From: Streptomyces sp. NK15101
Lineage (GTDB): Bacteria > Actinomycetota > Actinomycetes > Streptomycetales > Streptomycetaceae
Assembly: GCF_020400725.1 (NCBI RefSeq)
Contig: NZ_JAINVG010000011.1
Location: 87,424 to 151,423 of the forward strand
Direction of reading: 5' to 3'
Length of the DNA: 64,000 nucleotides
Shown here: piece after piece, positions 18,642 to 26,110 of the stretch
Position numbering within the stretch: position 1 is the first letter of the stretch
Layout of the letters: every line of letters begins with the position of its first letter
Translations under genes and position numbers: made by a program
Notes under the pieces: model-generated
What the model saw: the letters and a program-made list of their open reading frames with translations, nothing else
Databases searched by the model: none
What the model was told of the DNA's origin: nothing

Positions 18642-19145
18642 ATGGCTTCACCCTCCGGTCGGTTTCGGGATCCGCGCAGCACCGAGTACGACTTCATCGG
18701 TTCGATCACGGTGCGCTGCCCCGGCTGCGCGAAGGCCGCTCGCGTCGTTCCCGCCCCCGAGGGGGACTCCTTCCCCGGCGGCCGGGTGTTGTTCAGGCCT
18801 CGGCGTCTGGTCTGCCGTGGCTGCGGACTGTCACGGGTGTGGAGCGGCCGTCGTGTCGCGCTCCCCCACGGCACGGCCCGACCCGCGACGGATCCGTACT
18901 TCGGCGTGCCGCTGTGGCTCCAGGTGGAGACCCGGCACGGCTGGTTGTGGGCGTACGACCTCGAACATCTCGACCTGATCCACCGTTTCGTCCAGGCGTC
19001 GCTGCGGGAACGAGCGCCCTGGTACGACACCGGGCAGAAGATGACCTTGGTGGCCCGCCTTCCGACGTGGATCAAGCGAGCGAAGAACCGGGACGAGGTC
19101 CTGCGTGCCGTCGGTCGGATCCACGGATTGTCAGCTGCCGCCTGA
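18642..19145 (+). CDS. Hypothetical protein with a zinc-ribbon-like Cys pair motif
   Basis: 167 residues from ATG 18642. ITVRCPGCAKAARVVP and LVCRGCGLSRVWSG give two CxxC pairs about 30 residues apart, consistent with a zinc ribbon. The rest is conserved-looking: FGVPLWLQVETRHGWLWAYD, LIHRFVQASLRERAPW and LPTWIKRAKNRDEVLRAVGR. This architecture recurs in streptomycetes as an unnamed protein; I know of no assigned function. Its stop lies directly against the scar that follows, so that recombination event spared it. Confidence 0.65.
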   Translation: MASPSGRFRDPRSTEYDFIGSITVRCPGCAKAARVVPAPEGDSFPGGRVLFRPRRLVCRGCGLSRVWSGRRVALPHGTARPATDPYFGVPLWLQVETRHGWLWAYDLEHLDLIHRFVQASLRERAPWYDTGQKMTLVARLPTWIKRAKNRDEVLRAVGRIHGLSAAA

Positions 19146-19149
19146 GTGG

Positions 19150-19314
19150 AGGGGTCCGAGAAGCCGGCGGAGATGCCCACGGCGTCCAGGTGCGGCAGCG
19201 GCTCGGCACCCAGGTCACGGTAGACGGCCTCGCCCTCCGGGGGCTGGGCGAGCCAGTTCTCCTTGAAGACCTGGGTGACGTCACGCGGGGTGGAACCGAC
19301 GGGGAACGCGGTCG
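19150..19314 (-). pseudogene. Remnant of an FMN-dependent NADH:azoreductase
   Basis: On the minus strand: AFPVGSTPRDVTQVFKENW, LAQPPEGEAVYRDLGAEPLP and HLDAVGISAGFSDPS. This matches the N-terminal half of AzoR-type reductases (SS-x-GS, VVYRDLGA-x-PxPHLD) from just after the first strand. The start codon and first residues are gone and the rest of the enzyme is missing. It abuts the HxlR remnant at about 19310 in the divergent arrangement usual for azoR and its regulator. Confidence 0.65.
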
Positions 19315-19490
19315 AGCGCGTCTTCAAGCTGTTCGGCAAGCGCTGGACCGGCATCGCCATGACGTCACTGATGGGCGGTCCGGCCCCCTTCTCAAACCCG
19401 CGGCGTACGGTCCCCGGCATCAGCGCGCGCATGCTCTCCGACCGCCTCACCGAGCTGCGGGCCGCCGGCCTGGTCACCGGGACAGGCCGC
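19305..19490 (+). pseudogene. Remnant of an HxlR-type regulator
   Basis: Plus strand: VERVFKLFGKRWTGIAMTSL, MGGPAPFSNPRRTVPGISAR and MLSDRLTELRAAGLVTG, the winged helix of HxlR regulators. The first 15 or so residues and everything after the wing are missing; the continued frame to 19655 is Arg-rich noise. The intergenic promoter and both start codons of the azoR/hxlR pair have been deleted together. A third fragment on the minus strand (about 19700-19520, with VPLTTYDDATRFFTTRDTG and RATPYEKLEELPAEASRDL in two frames) shows the decay extends further. Confidence 0.65.
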
Positions 19491-19795
19491 TCGAAGATCA
19501 CGCGAGGCCTCCGCCGGGAGCTCCTCCAGCTTCTCGTACGGGGTCGCCCTGTCCTGCCGCAGAGGCACACGCGTAGGGCGTTCGGAACGGGGTCGACCGC
19601 CGTACCGCGGACGCCCGTGTCCCGTGTGGTGAAGAACCTGGTGGCGTCGTCGTAGGTGGTGAGGGGCACGCCCCGGGAGCCCGCGGGGTCGCGCGGACCC
19701 GAGCGTGCGGGGGTGCCGGCCCGCCCACCGCGCGGGGCTTCCGGGTTCTGCGGGGAGGGCGCCACCCGTGGGGGGTTCTGGCGCACACTGGAGGC

Positions 19796-20725
19796 GTGGT
19801 CTGGACCCCACCGTGTTTCGGCGGGCTGCGGGAGCGGGCCGGTGAGGCGCTCCTGCACCGGGTCGCGGGCCCCACCGCGCACGAGAAGCGGGCCCGCATC
19901 CACGAAACGCCGGGGCCGCGCTGGTTCGGCCCCGACCGTCCGGTGCGCCTCGTGCACCCGGACGCGGCGATGTACGTCGGCGGGCTCGCCGCGCTGCTGC
20001 TGCAGTCGCTGCACCCCGTGGCGATGGCGGCGGTCGCCGCGCACTCCGGGTTCGAGAGCGACCCCTGGGGGCGGCTCCAGCGCACCAGCACCTTCCTGGC
20101 GACCACCACGTTCGGTACGGCGCAGGACGCGGAACGCGCGGTGCTCCGGGTGCGCCGGGTGCACGACTCGGTGCGGGGGCGGACGCCGGAGGGCGTGCCG
20201 TACCGGGCCTCCGACCCGCATCTGCTCGCCTGGGTGCACGCGGCCGAGACCGCCTGTTTCCTCAGGGCCCACCAGCGGTACGGAAGGCGTCCGCTGGATC
20301 CTGTGGAGGCGGACGGCTACGTCGCCGACATGGCACAGGTCGCACGCCGGCTCGGGGTCGTGGACCCGCCGGAGAACACCAGGGAACTGGCGGCGCGGCT
20401 CGCGCGGTACCGCCCGGAGCTGCGCGCCACCGCGCAATCACGTGCCGCGGCCCGCTACCTGCTCTCGCGTCCTCCGCTGCCGTGGCCCGCCCGGCTGCCC
20501 TACGCGTTCCTGGCGGCCGCGGCGGTCGAGCTGCTGCCCGCCTGGGTACGGGCCCGTCTCGACCTGCCGTACGCCACGCGCCTGCTGCTCCCGCTCGCCC
20601 GCCCCGGCGGACACGCCGTCGTCGCGGCGATCCGCTGGATCATGCCCGCCGCGCCCCGGCGGACGCGGGCTCCCGCAGCAGGCTCCCGACGGCACCAATC
20701 CTCTCCCTCCGGTCCGTCAGGGTGA
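19796..20725 (+). CDS. MpaB-like oxygenase (DUF2236)
   Basis: 309 residues from GTG 19796. Family features of the DUF2236/MpaB (latex-clearing-protein-like) group are ALLLQSLHPVAMAAVAAHSG with the heme-type His, WGRLQRTSTFLATTTFGTAQ, VHDSVRG, and LLAWVHAAETACFLRAHQRY with a second conserved His. Known members are heme-b oxygenases or act in mycophenolic-type pathways; most bacterial ones are uncharacterised. No membrane or export signal is obvious. The tail (about 30 residues, Arg/Ser/Pro-rich) is probably disordered. Confidence 0.8.
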   Translation: MVWTPPCFGGLRERAGEALLHRVAGPTAHEKRARIHETPGPRWFGPDRPVRLVHPDAAMYVGGLAALLLQSLHPVAMAAVAAHSGFESDPWGRLQRTSTFLATTTFGTAQDAERAVLRVRRVHDSVRGRTPEGVPYRASDPHLLAWVHAAETACFLRAHQRYGRRPLDPVEADGYVADMAQVARRLGVVDPPENTRELAARLARYRPELRATAQSRAAARYLLSRPPLPWPARLPYAFLAAAAVELLPAWVRARLDLPYATRLLLPLARPGGHAVVAAIRWIMPAAPRRTRAPAAGSRRHQSSPSGPSG

Positions 20726-20785
20726 TCCGAAAGACATCCCCGGGCCGCTTCCTCCGGCTCTTGCGAGGCTTGTCATACTTCCCGG

Positions 20786-21537
20786 ATGGAGGTGCGAGCC
20801 GTGGAGGCGGCACGGCGTTGGCTGGCCGATCAGGGCGTCAGCCAGGTGCGCGACGGGTGGGTGAGCGACGAGAAACCGGACGTGGTGCTCACGGCCGGCC
20901 AGGTGGCGCATTCCTGGGCCGGCGATGTGTTCGCCGAGGACCTGGACGCAGCCGACCAGGTGCGGTTGGCCTTCGGACTGCTGGACCTCCTCGACGAGTA
21001 CTGGGTCACGTGCGAGATCCGGTTCGCGAACGAGAGCGCGGAGGGCCCCCTGCCGGCCGACGTGCTGTGGGACGGCTACCGTCGCCGCTTGGAAGCGGAC
21101 CGGGATGCCGAGGCCGTCACCTACTCGCTGTGGGTGGACTGGTTCGAGGACCACACCACTTCCGCGACGGCCTTCGCCGAGGTGCTCGGCAACGACGTCG
21201 ACCGAGTGGTGGCCGATCGACCGGAAGCCCTGCTCCGCCGAGCCCGTCGGGTTCTGGAGTGCTCGGGGCCGGTGCGCTGGACGGTGAAGGAGCCGGCGTA
21301 CCGCACGGCCGCGCGGCTCCCCGCCCTGCGTCCAGCCCTCTTCCGTGGTCTTCGGGCGGGCTTCCACGACGTCTACGGCGACCTGGAGCCGGCTGCCGCA
21401 CTGGCCCTCCTCGACCGGCTGGATCTCCCCCCGGACACCCGGCACCTCGCCGAACTGCGCCACGTACTCGCCGCGGGGCACAGGAACCACTACCGCAGTC
21501 CCGGCGCCTGGCCGAGGCGCTTCGCTCCCGCTCCTGA
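20786..21537 (+). CDS. Hypothetical protein, frameshifted near its 3' end
   Basis: About 250 residues from ATG 20786: EAARRWLADQGVSQVRDGWV, DVVLTAGQVAHSWAGDVFAE, VRLAFGLLDLLDEYWVTCE, RARRVLECSGPVRWTVKEPA and LRHVLAAGHRNHYRSP. No family recognised; probably all-helical and soluble. As written the frame has no stop and runs on into the VOC gene, giving an unlikely 431-residue fusion with an Arg-rich bridge. Adding one C to the C3 run at 21500-21502 yields a tail RRLAEALRSRS and a TGA at 21535-21537. I treat that as the real end. Confidence 0.65.
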
Positions 21538-21712
21538 GCCACGGGTCCGAAGGACCGGAGAAAGACGCCGGCGACACCGGGCCCGGGCCGGGGGATGGTC
21601 GCCGTCTTCTCGCCACGGGTGGCGGTGCCGAGCCCGGCAGGGCGGGTCGCCGATGAGTTCACCGTCCTCGAACGGTCCACCCAGCGACACGACCGTTCTC
21701 GACAGGAGTGCC

Positions 21713-22081
21713 ATGTCCACCATCCAGCCAGTGATCGTCACCGACCACCTGGACGCCCTGCTCGGCTTCTACACGGAACTGTTCGGTGCCGAGGAGATCT
21801 TCCGGGTACCGGAGGAAGGCCCGGTCTTCTATCTGGGTTTGCGCATCGGCGACAGCGACCTCGGGCTGGTGGCCAAGGCGGACCTGGGGAGCAGGGAGGC
21901 GCCGCGGATCCTGCTCGGCATCGGTGTCGACGACGTCGACGAGACGCTCGGCCGGGTGACGGCACTGGGCGGCTCGGTCAGCGGCGGCCCCAACGACATG
22001 CCCTGGGGACAGCGCGTCGCCCACGTCCAGGACCCCGACGGCAATCCGTTGAACCTCACCCAGCCGATCCCGGCCCGGTGA
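21713..22081 (+). CDS. VOC (glyoxalase/bleomycin-resistance) family protein
   Basis: 122 residues from ATG 21713, with AGGAG 4 bases upstream, which decides the start even though the frame is open from 20786. One VOC domain: PVIVTDHLDALLGFYTELFG, VFYLGLRIGDSDLGLV, GIGVDDVDETLGRVTALGGS and AHVQDPDGNPLNLTQP. The final E of a metal site is replaced (NLTQ), so it may bind a ligand rather than act as a glyoxalase. Confidence 0.85.
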   Translation: MSTIQPVIVTDHLDALLGFYTELFGAEEIFRVPEEGPVFYLGLRIGDSDLGLVAKADLGSREAPRILLGIGVDDVDETLGRVTALGGSVSGGPNDMPWGQRVAHVQDPDGNPLNLTQPIPAR

Positions 22082-22104
22082 CGCCGTTCCGGATGCCGCG
22101 CAGG

Positions 22105-22122
22105 GGCCCCTCCGGAGGGGCC
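22105..22122. terminator. Palindromic hairpin after the VOC gene
   Basis: A perfect 18-base palindrome (ggcccctcc/ggaggggcc) lies 24 bases past the VOC stop and in the convergent gap before the 22275 gene end. It could terminate both directions. No T-run. The following 60 bases hold two imperfect copies of gtaccgggtggac. Confidence 0.5.
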
Positions 22123-22274
22123 GCCTCCGCCGGGAGGACCTCGTACCGGGTGGACCTCGTACCGGGTGGACGGAGGACGGCTGGGCGAAGGGTGGACGGA
22201 GGCCGGCCGGGCGGGGCGTTCGCCGTGCTCGGCGATGCCGCCTCGGGGCCGGCCGGAGCGACGCCACCGAGGGA

Positions 22275-22796
22275 TCACGAACGGCTCTCGCTCCGGGTGG
22301 TGCCGAGCGCGGCCGCGATGTCCTCGAGGATCCCGACGAACTCGTCCGCCGGGATTTCGACCACGAAGACCGTGCCGACGTCTTCGGGGCGGCTGAGCAG
22401 GTGTTCCTCACGCCAGAACTCCAGCGTGATCACCAGGCGGTCCTCTTCGCGGAAGAGGTGCGCCAACACGTTGTCGGTGGTCGGCCCCCAGAGCAGGGCC
22501 CGGAATCGACCGTGCAACCGGTAGGCGGCCTCGGACTCGTCGTCGTTCGTCGTGCTCCGCACGAGACGCCGGTGTGCGGCTTCGGCGGACAGGCCGGCGA
22601 ACGGCTGGGGAGAACCTTCGCCGGACCGCAGCCAGGCGGCGGTGTCCAGCACGTCGCGGCGGAACTGGGGGCCGTAAGCCATGTTGTCGTCGCAGGTCAG
22701 CCACTTGCCGACGGCCCAGAGGTCGACACGGCGCAGTGGGCCCGGCTCGCCGATCTCGGCGGCGAACCGGAGCTTGTCTCCCAGAACCACGTTCAT
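22275..22796 (-). CDS. Hypothetical protein
   Basis: 173 residues from ATG 22796. DLWAVGKWLTCDDNMAYGPQ, FRRDVLDTAAWLRSGEG, RFRALLWGPTTDNVLAHLFR, RLVITLEFWREEHLL and VFVVEIPADEFVGILEDIAA look like a compact alpha/beta protein of the size of many immunity proteins, but I do not recognise the family. No signal or membrane segment. It is divergent from the M4 protease gene across a 558-base gap. Confidence 0.65.
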   Translation of the reverse strand: MNVVLGDKLRFAAEIGEPGPLRRVDLWAVGKWLTCDDNMAYGPQFRRDVLDTAAWLRSGEGSPQPFAGLSAEAAHRRLVRSTTNDDESEAAYRLHGRFRALLWGPTTDNVLAHLFREEDRLVITLEFWREEHLLSRPEDVGTVFVVEIPADEFVGILEDIAAALGTTRSESRS

Positions 22797-23354
22797 ACCG
22801 GTGACCGTCGCAGGTTCAGCCCTTCACGAACAACCCAATACATCACCGGGGAAGGCGCCGGCGCGCCTCGGCGGAGAACGAGCGGCTGCCGACCCCGGTG
22901 TCTCCCGAGGGGGTGAACCGCCCCCTGGTCCCCTTCAGCGGCCCTCGACGGATGGGCGCACCGGCGGCAGTGCCCACGGCTCCGAAGTCCCGCTGATCAA
23001 GTCCGCCAGGAACTGGACGGCACCTGCCTCGTCATGCGGGCGGGAGCCGTGCGCCGGAGGGAAGTCGGCCCGGGTGCGGTGCGGGTGCGGTACGGGTGCG
23101 GCCCGGGTGCGGTACGGGCTTCTTTCACGTGTGTTGCGGGTTGTTGTGGCCCCTGTGTCGGCGTGTATCGGGACCTTGTTCTTCGGATGAAAGGGTGGGC
23201 CGCATTTCGGGCGTGAGCGGCTCAACCCCCTTTTATGGCACGTGACATGTGCGCGGCGGACTGGGAGCGTCCCCGGCCATCGAGGCAGTCCCCCGTTGTC
23301 CGGGCGGGCGGCGGCGATCCCGTCCAACTCCCCACGACCTTCTGGAGAAACCAC
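22797..23354. other. 558-base upstream region of the secreted protease, with a short tandem repeat
   Basis: No gene is supported. At 23071-23119 there are four to five degenerate copies of the 10-12 base unit cgggtgcggt(a), which would form G-rich secondary structure. Closer to the protease, 23221-23250 (tcaacccccttttatggcac) is the least GC-rich stretch and could hold the promoter. Likely a regulatory region; nothing more specific can be shown. Confidence 0.4.
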
Positions 23355-25022
23355 ATGTCCACGTTTTCCTCTGCCGGCAGCAGGGCGCGCCGTCTCGCGC
23401 TCGCGTCGGGCGCGGTCGTCCTCACCGGCGGCCTGCTGGCCGTCGGTGCCACCACCGCATCGGCGGGCTCCGCTCCGGTCCACGACGGCACGTCCGTCGC
23501 GGTCACCGCCGGATCCCTCGGCCTCGGCGCCAAGGAGGAGCTGGTCGTCAAGGACGTGATCAGGGACGTCGACGGCACGGTACACACCCGCTACGACCGC
23601 ACCTATGCCGGTCTGCCGGTCCTGGGCGGTGACCTGATCGTCCATCGCGCCGCCGACGGGACCGTCAAGGACGTCACCAAGGCCGTCCAGGCCGCCATCG
23701 AGGTCGACTCGCTCGCCCCGAAGCTCACCGCGACCGCCGCCGCGTCCGCCGCGGTCAAGGCCGCCCGGGCCGCGAAGACCACGGGGGCCGCCACCGGAGA
23801 AGCCCCCCGCAAGGTCGTCTGGGCCGCCGCCGGCAAGCCCGTCCTCGCCTACGAGACCGTCGTCACCGGCACCCAGCGGGACGGCGTCACCCCGAGTCTG
23901 CTGCGCGTCGTCACCGACGCCGACACCGGCAAGAAGCTGTACGAGAACCAGCTGATCGACGGCATAGCCGACGGCGCCACCGGCAAGAACGGCGTCTCCG
24001 CCGCCGGCAAGCCGGGCAGCCCCCAGGCCGGCGCAGTCGGCACCGGCGTCAGCCAGTACAGCGGCACCGTCAGCCTCAACACCACTGCGTCCTCGAAGGG
24101 TTACGACCTCGTCGACAACGAGCGCGGCGGGGCCGGCGTCGTCGACCTCCAGCACCGGACGGGCGGCAAGGGGACCCTGTTCACCGACGCCGACAACGCC
24201 TGGGGGGACGGCACTCCCGCCGACAACCAGACCGCCGCCGTGGACGCCGCCTACGGTGCCGCCCAGACCTGGGACTTCTACAAGAACGTCCTGCACCGCA
24301 ACGGCATCAAGAACGACGGCCGGGCCCCGGTCTCCAAGGTCCACTACGGCAACGCCTACCAGAACGCCTTCTGGGACGACCGGTCCTTCACCATCACCTA
24401 CGGCGACGGCGCGAACGACCAGCACCCGCTGACCCAGCTCGACGTGGCGGGCCACGAGTTCAGCCACGGCGTCACCTCGGCCACCGCCGGCCTGCAGTAC
24501 TCCGGCGAGTCCGGCGGCCTGAACGAGGCCACCTCGGACATCTTCGGCACCGCGGTGGAGTGGAACGCGAACAACGCCCAGGACCCGGGTGACTACCTCC
24601 TCGGCGAGAAGATCGACGTCTTCGGCAACGGCAAGCCGCTGCGCCACCAGGACCGGCCCAGCAAGGACGGCCGCGGTTCGGTCGACTACTGGAGCGCCGG
24701 CGTCGGCAACCTGAACGTGCACTACTCCTCCGGCGTCGCCAACCACTTCTTCTACCTGCTGTCCGAGGGCAGCGGTGCGAAGGACATCAACGGGGTGCAC
24801 TACGACAGCCCGACCGTGGACGGCTCCACGGTCACCGGCATCGGCCGCGACAAGGCCGTGCAGATCTGGTACCGGGCGCTGACCGCCTACTTCACCTCCA
24901 CCACCGACTACCACGGCGCCCGTGAGGGCACCCTGAAGGCGGCCGCCGACCTCTACGGCGCCGACGGCGCCGAGGTCAGGGCCGTGGACGCCGCCTGGGC
25001 GGCGGTGAACGTCAAGGCCTGA
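23355..25022 (+). CDS. Secreted M4-family (thermolysin-like) neutral metalloprotease
   Basis: 555 residues from ATG 23355, with TGGAGA upstream. Signal peptide to about residue 38 (GAVVLTGGLLAVGATTASAG), a propeptide with FTP-type sequence (HTRYDRTYAGLPVLGGDLIV) to about residue 215, and the catalytic domain. The zinc site is GHEFSHGVTS (His367, Glu368, His371) with the third ligand in GLNEATSDIFG. The catalytic His lies in the NLNVHYSSGVANHFFYLLSEG block. GDYLLGEKI and the C-terminal ALTAYFTSTTDYHGAR are also typical. It would be secreted, matured by propeptide removal and degrade extracellular protein. Confidence 0.92.
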   Translation: MSTFSSAGSRARRLALASGAVVLTGGLLAVGATTASAGSAPVHDGTSVAVTAGSLGLGAKEELVVKDVIRDVDGTVHTRYDRTYAGLPVLGGDLIVHRAADGTVKDVTKAVQAAIEVDSLAPKLTATAAASAAVKAARAAKTTGAATGEAPRKVVWAAAGKPVLAYETVVTGTQRDGVTPSLLRVVTDADTGKKLYENQLIDGIADGATGKNGVSAAGKPGSPQAGAVGTGVSQYSGTVSLNTTASSKGYDLVDNERGGAGVVDLQHRTGGKGTLFTDADNAWGDGTPADNQTAAVDAAYGAAQTWDFYKNVLHRNGIKNDGRAPVSKVHYGNAYQNAFWDDRSFTITYGDGANDQHPLTQLDVAGHEFSHGVTSATAGLQYSGESGGLNEATSDIFGTAVEWNANNAQDPGDYLLGEKIDVFGNGKPLRHQDRPSKDGRGSVDYWSAGVGNLNVHYSSGVANHFFYLLSEGSGAKDINGVHYDSPTVDGSTVTGIGRDKAVQIWYRALTAYFTSTTDYHGAREGTLKAAADLYGADGAEVRAVDAAWAAVNVKA

Positions 25023-25138
25023 TCCGTGCGGCGGTGAACGAGGGCGCCCAAGGGGCGGTGGCCGGGTTGCCGGGCACCGCCCCCGCCACGTCACGGTGTC
25101 GAACCACGGCCCGCCCTCTGCCCCGACCCTTGTTCAAC

Positions 25139-25176
25139 CTATCGAAATTCGATAGATTTCCATCGCAACTCGATGG
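25139..25176. promoter_or_regulatory. Twin palindromic operator upstream of the DUF2975/HTH operon
   Basis: Two inverted repeats stand 21 bases centre to centre, i.e. on the same helix face: ctatcgaaattcgatag (25139-25155, perfect arms) and ccatcgcaactcgatgg (25160-25176, one imperfect pair). Both share the atcg-n5/7-cgat core. The first is unusually AT-rich for this DNA. The ribosome site (GGAAGGA) of the 25188 gene overlaps the second palindrome, so binding there would block transcription and early elongation. Self-binding by the HTH protein at 25673 is an inference. Confidence 0.6.
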
Positions 25177-25187
25177 AAGGACGGGCT

Positions 25188-25673
25188 ATGGGAAAGCTGA
25201 CCGTGCGCGCGCTGCGCGTCGTGCTCGTGGTGGTGCTCGCCGGCACCGTGTTCGTACAGGCGTCGATGGTGTGGGCGCTGGCCACCGACCCCGAGGACGG
25301 GTCGCTCCCGCTGACCCCCCTGCGCCTGATCACGATCCTGGGCATGGTGTCCGCCCAGGTCGCCCTGGTCTGCGTCTGGCGGCTGGTGACGATGGTGCGA
25401 CGCGGAACCGTGTTCTCCCACACCGCCTTCCGGTACGTGGACGGCGTGATCGGCTCGATCGTGGCCGCCGCCCTCGTATGGTTCGCGGTCACGGCCCTCA
25501 ACGCACCGGGACAGCGGGACGACCCGGGCGTCACCGTGATCATGGGCGGCGTCGGCGTGGCCATCCTGGGGGTCGCGCTCATCGTGCTGCTGCTGCGGAT
25601 GCTGCTCGCCCAGGCCGTCGCGCGCGACGTCGAAGCGACGCAGATGCAGGCCGAGCTGGACGAGGTGATCTGA
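25188..25673 (+). CDS. DUF2975 family membrane protein
   Basis: 161 residues from ATG 25188, with GGAAGGA 6 bases upstream; an ATG at 25173 overlaps the operator and is less likely. Four hydrophobic helices: VVLVVVLAGTVFVQASMVWA, LRLITILGMVSAQVALVCVW, GVIGSIVAAALVWFAVTAL and GGVGVAILGVALIVLLLRML. The RRGTVFSHTAFRYVDGVIGSI loop between helices 2 and 3 is the DUF2975 signature. A charged C-terminal tail follows. DUF2975 proteins regularly pair with a small YozG-like HTH protein, as here. Function unknown; sensing or stress-linked membrane role suspected. Confidence 0.82.
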   Translation: MGKLTVRALRVVLVVVLAGTVFVQASMVWALATDPEDGSLPLTPLRLITILGMVSAQVALVCVWRLVTMVRRGTVFSHTAFRYVDGVIGSIVAAALVWFAVTALNAPGQRDDPGVTVIMGGVGVAILGVALIVLLLRMLLAQAVARDVEATQMQAELDEVI

Positions 25674-25894
25674 TGCCGATCGCCGTCGACATCGACGTGA
25701 TGCTGGCCAGGCGGAAGATGTCCGTGGGCGAGCTCGCGGACCGCGTGGGGATCACGCCCGCCAACCTGGCGGTGCTCAAGAACGGCCGTGCCAAAGCGGT
25801 GCGCTTCGCGACGCTCGCCGCGCTCTGCGAGGTGCTCGAGTGCCAGCCGGGCGACCTGCTGCGCTGGGAGGCCGAGGACGCCCCGGAGGGATGA
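25673..25894 (+). CDS. Small XRE/YozG-like HTH regulator
   Basis: 73 residues from ATG 25673, overlapping the DUF2975 stop as TGATG, so translation is coupled. The whole protein is one helix-turn-helix: IDVMLARRKMSVGELADRVG, ITPANLAVLKNGRAKAVRFA and TLAALCEVLECQPGDLLRW. This is the standard companion of DUF2975 genes in Bacillus and actinobacteria. It probably binds the twin palindromes ahead of the operon. Confidence 0.88.
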   Translation: MPIAVDIDVMLARRKMSVGELADRVGITPANLAVLKNGRAKAVRFATLAALCEVLECQPGDLLRWEAEDAPEG

Positions 25895-26052
25895 CGCGCC
25901 TCGCGGCGCCGGCGCCGGAAGCCGGACGGCATGGTGGTGGGCTGCTCCTCGCGGTGACGCTCCTCGCCGTCGCCCGGTGCGCCGTCTCGGCCTTCCGGGA
26001 CGGCGCCGGTACTCCTTCGCGCCCCGGCGGGAGCCGACCGGCCGACCGCCCT

Positions 26053-26109
26053 CGGCTTGGGTTCGGCGGCTTGGGGTTTCGCGGCTTGGGGTCGGCGGCT
26101 TGGGTTCGG
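26053..26109 (+). repeat. Four tandem 14-15 bp repeats
   Basis: Units cggcttgggttcgg, cggcttggggtttcg, cggcttggggtcgg and cggcttgggttcgg run head to tail from 26053 to 26109, ending at the stop codon of the minus-strand gene at 26111. Purine-rich slippage repeat; it may act as a terminator-like structure or simply vary between strains. Confidence 0.75.
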
Positions 26110-26110
26110 C

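Noticed and set aside
18642..19145. Transposon-type zinc ribbon for the 18642 gene
   Set aside because: No catalytic DDE or helicase motifs follow, and the protein is complete and short.
17911..19576. 576-codon frame across the SMI1 and zinc-ribbon genes
   Set aside because: It is out of frame with both recognisable proteins and consists of Arg/Gly/Ala-rich shadow sequence.
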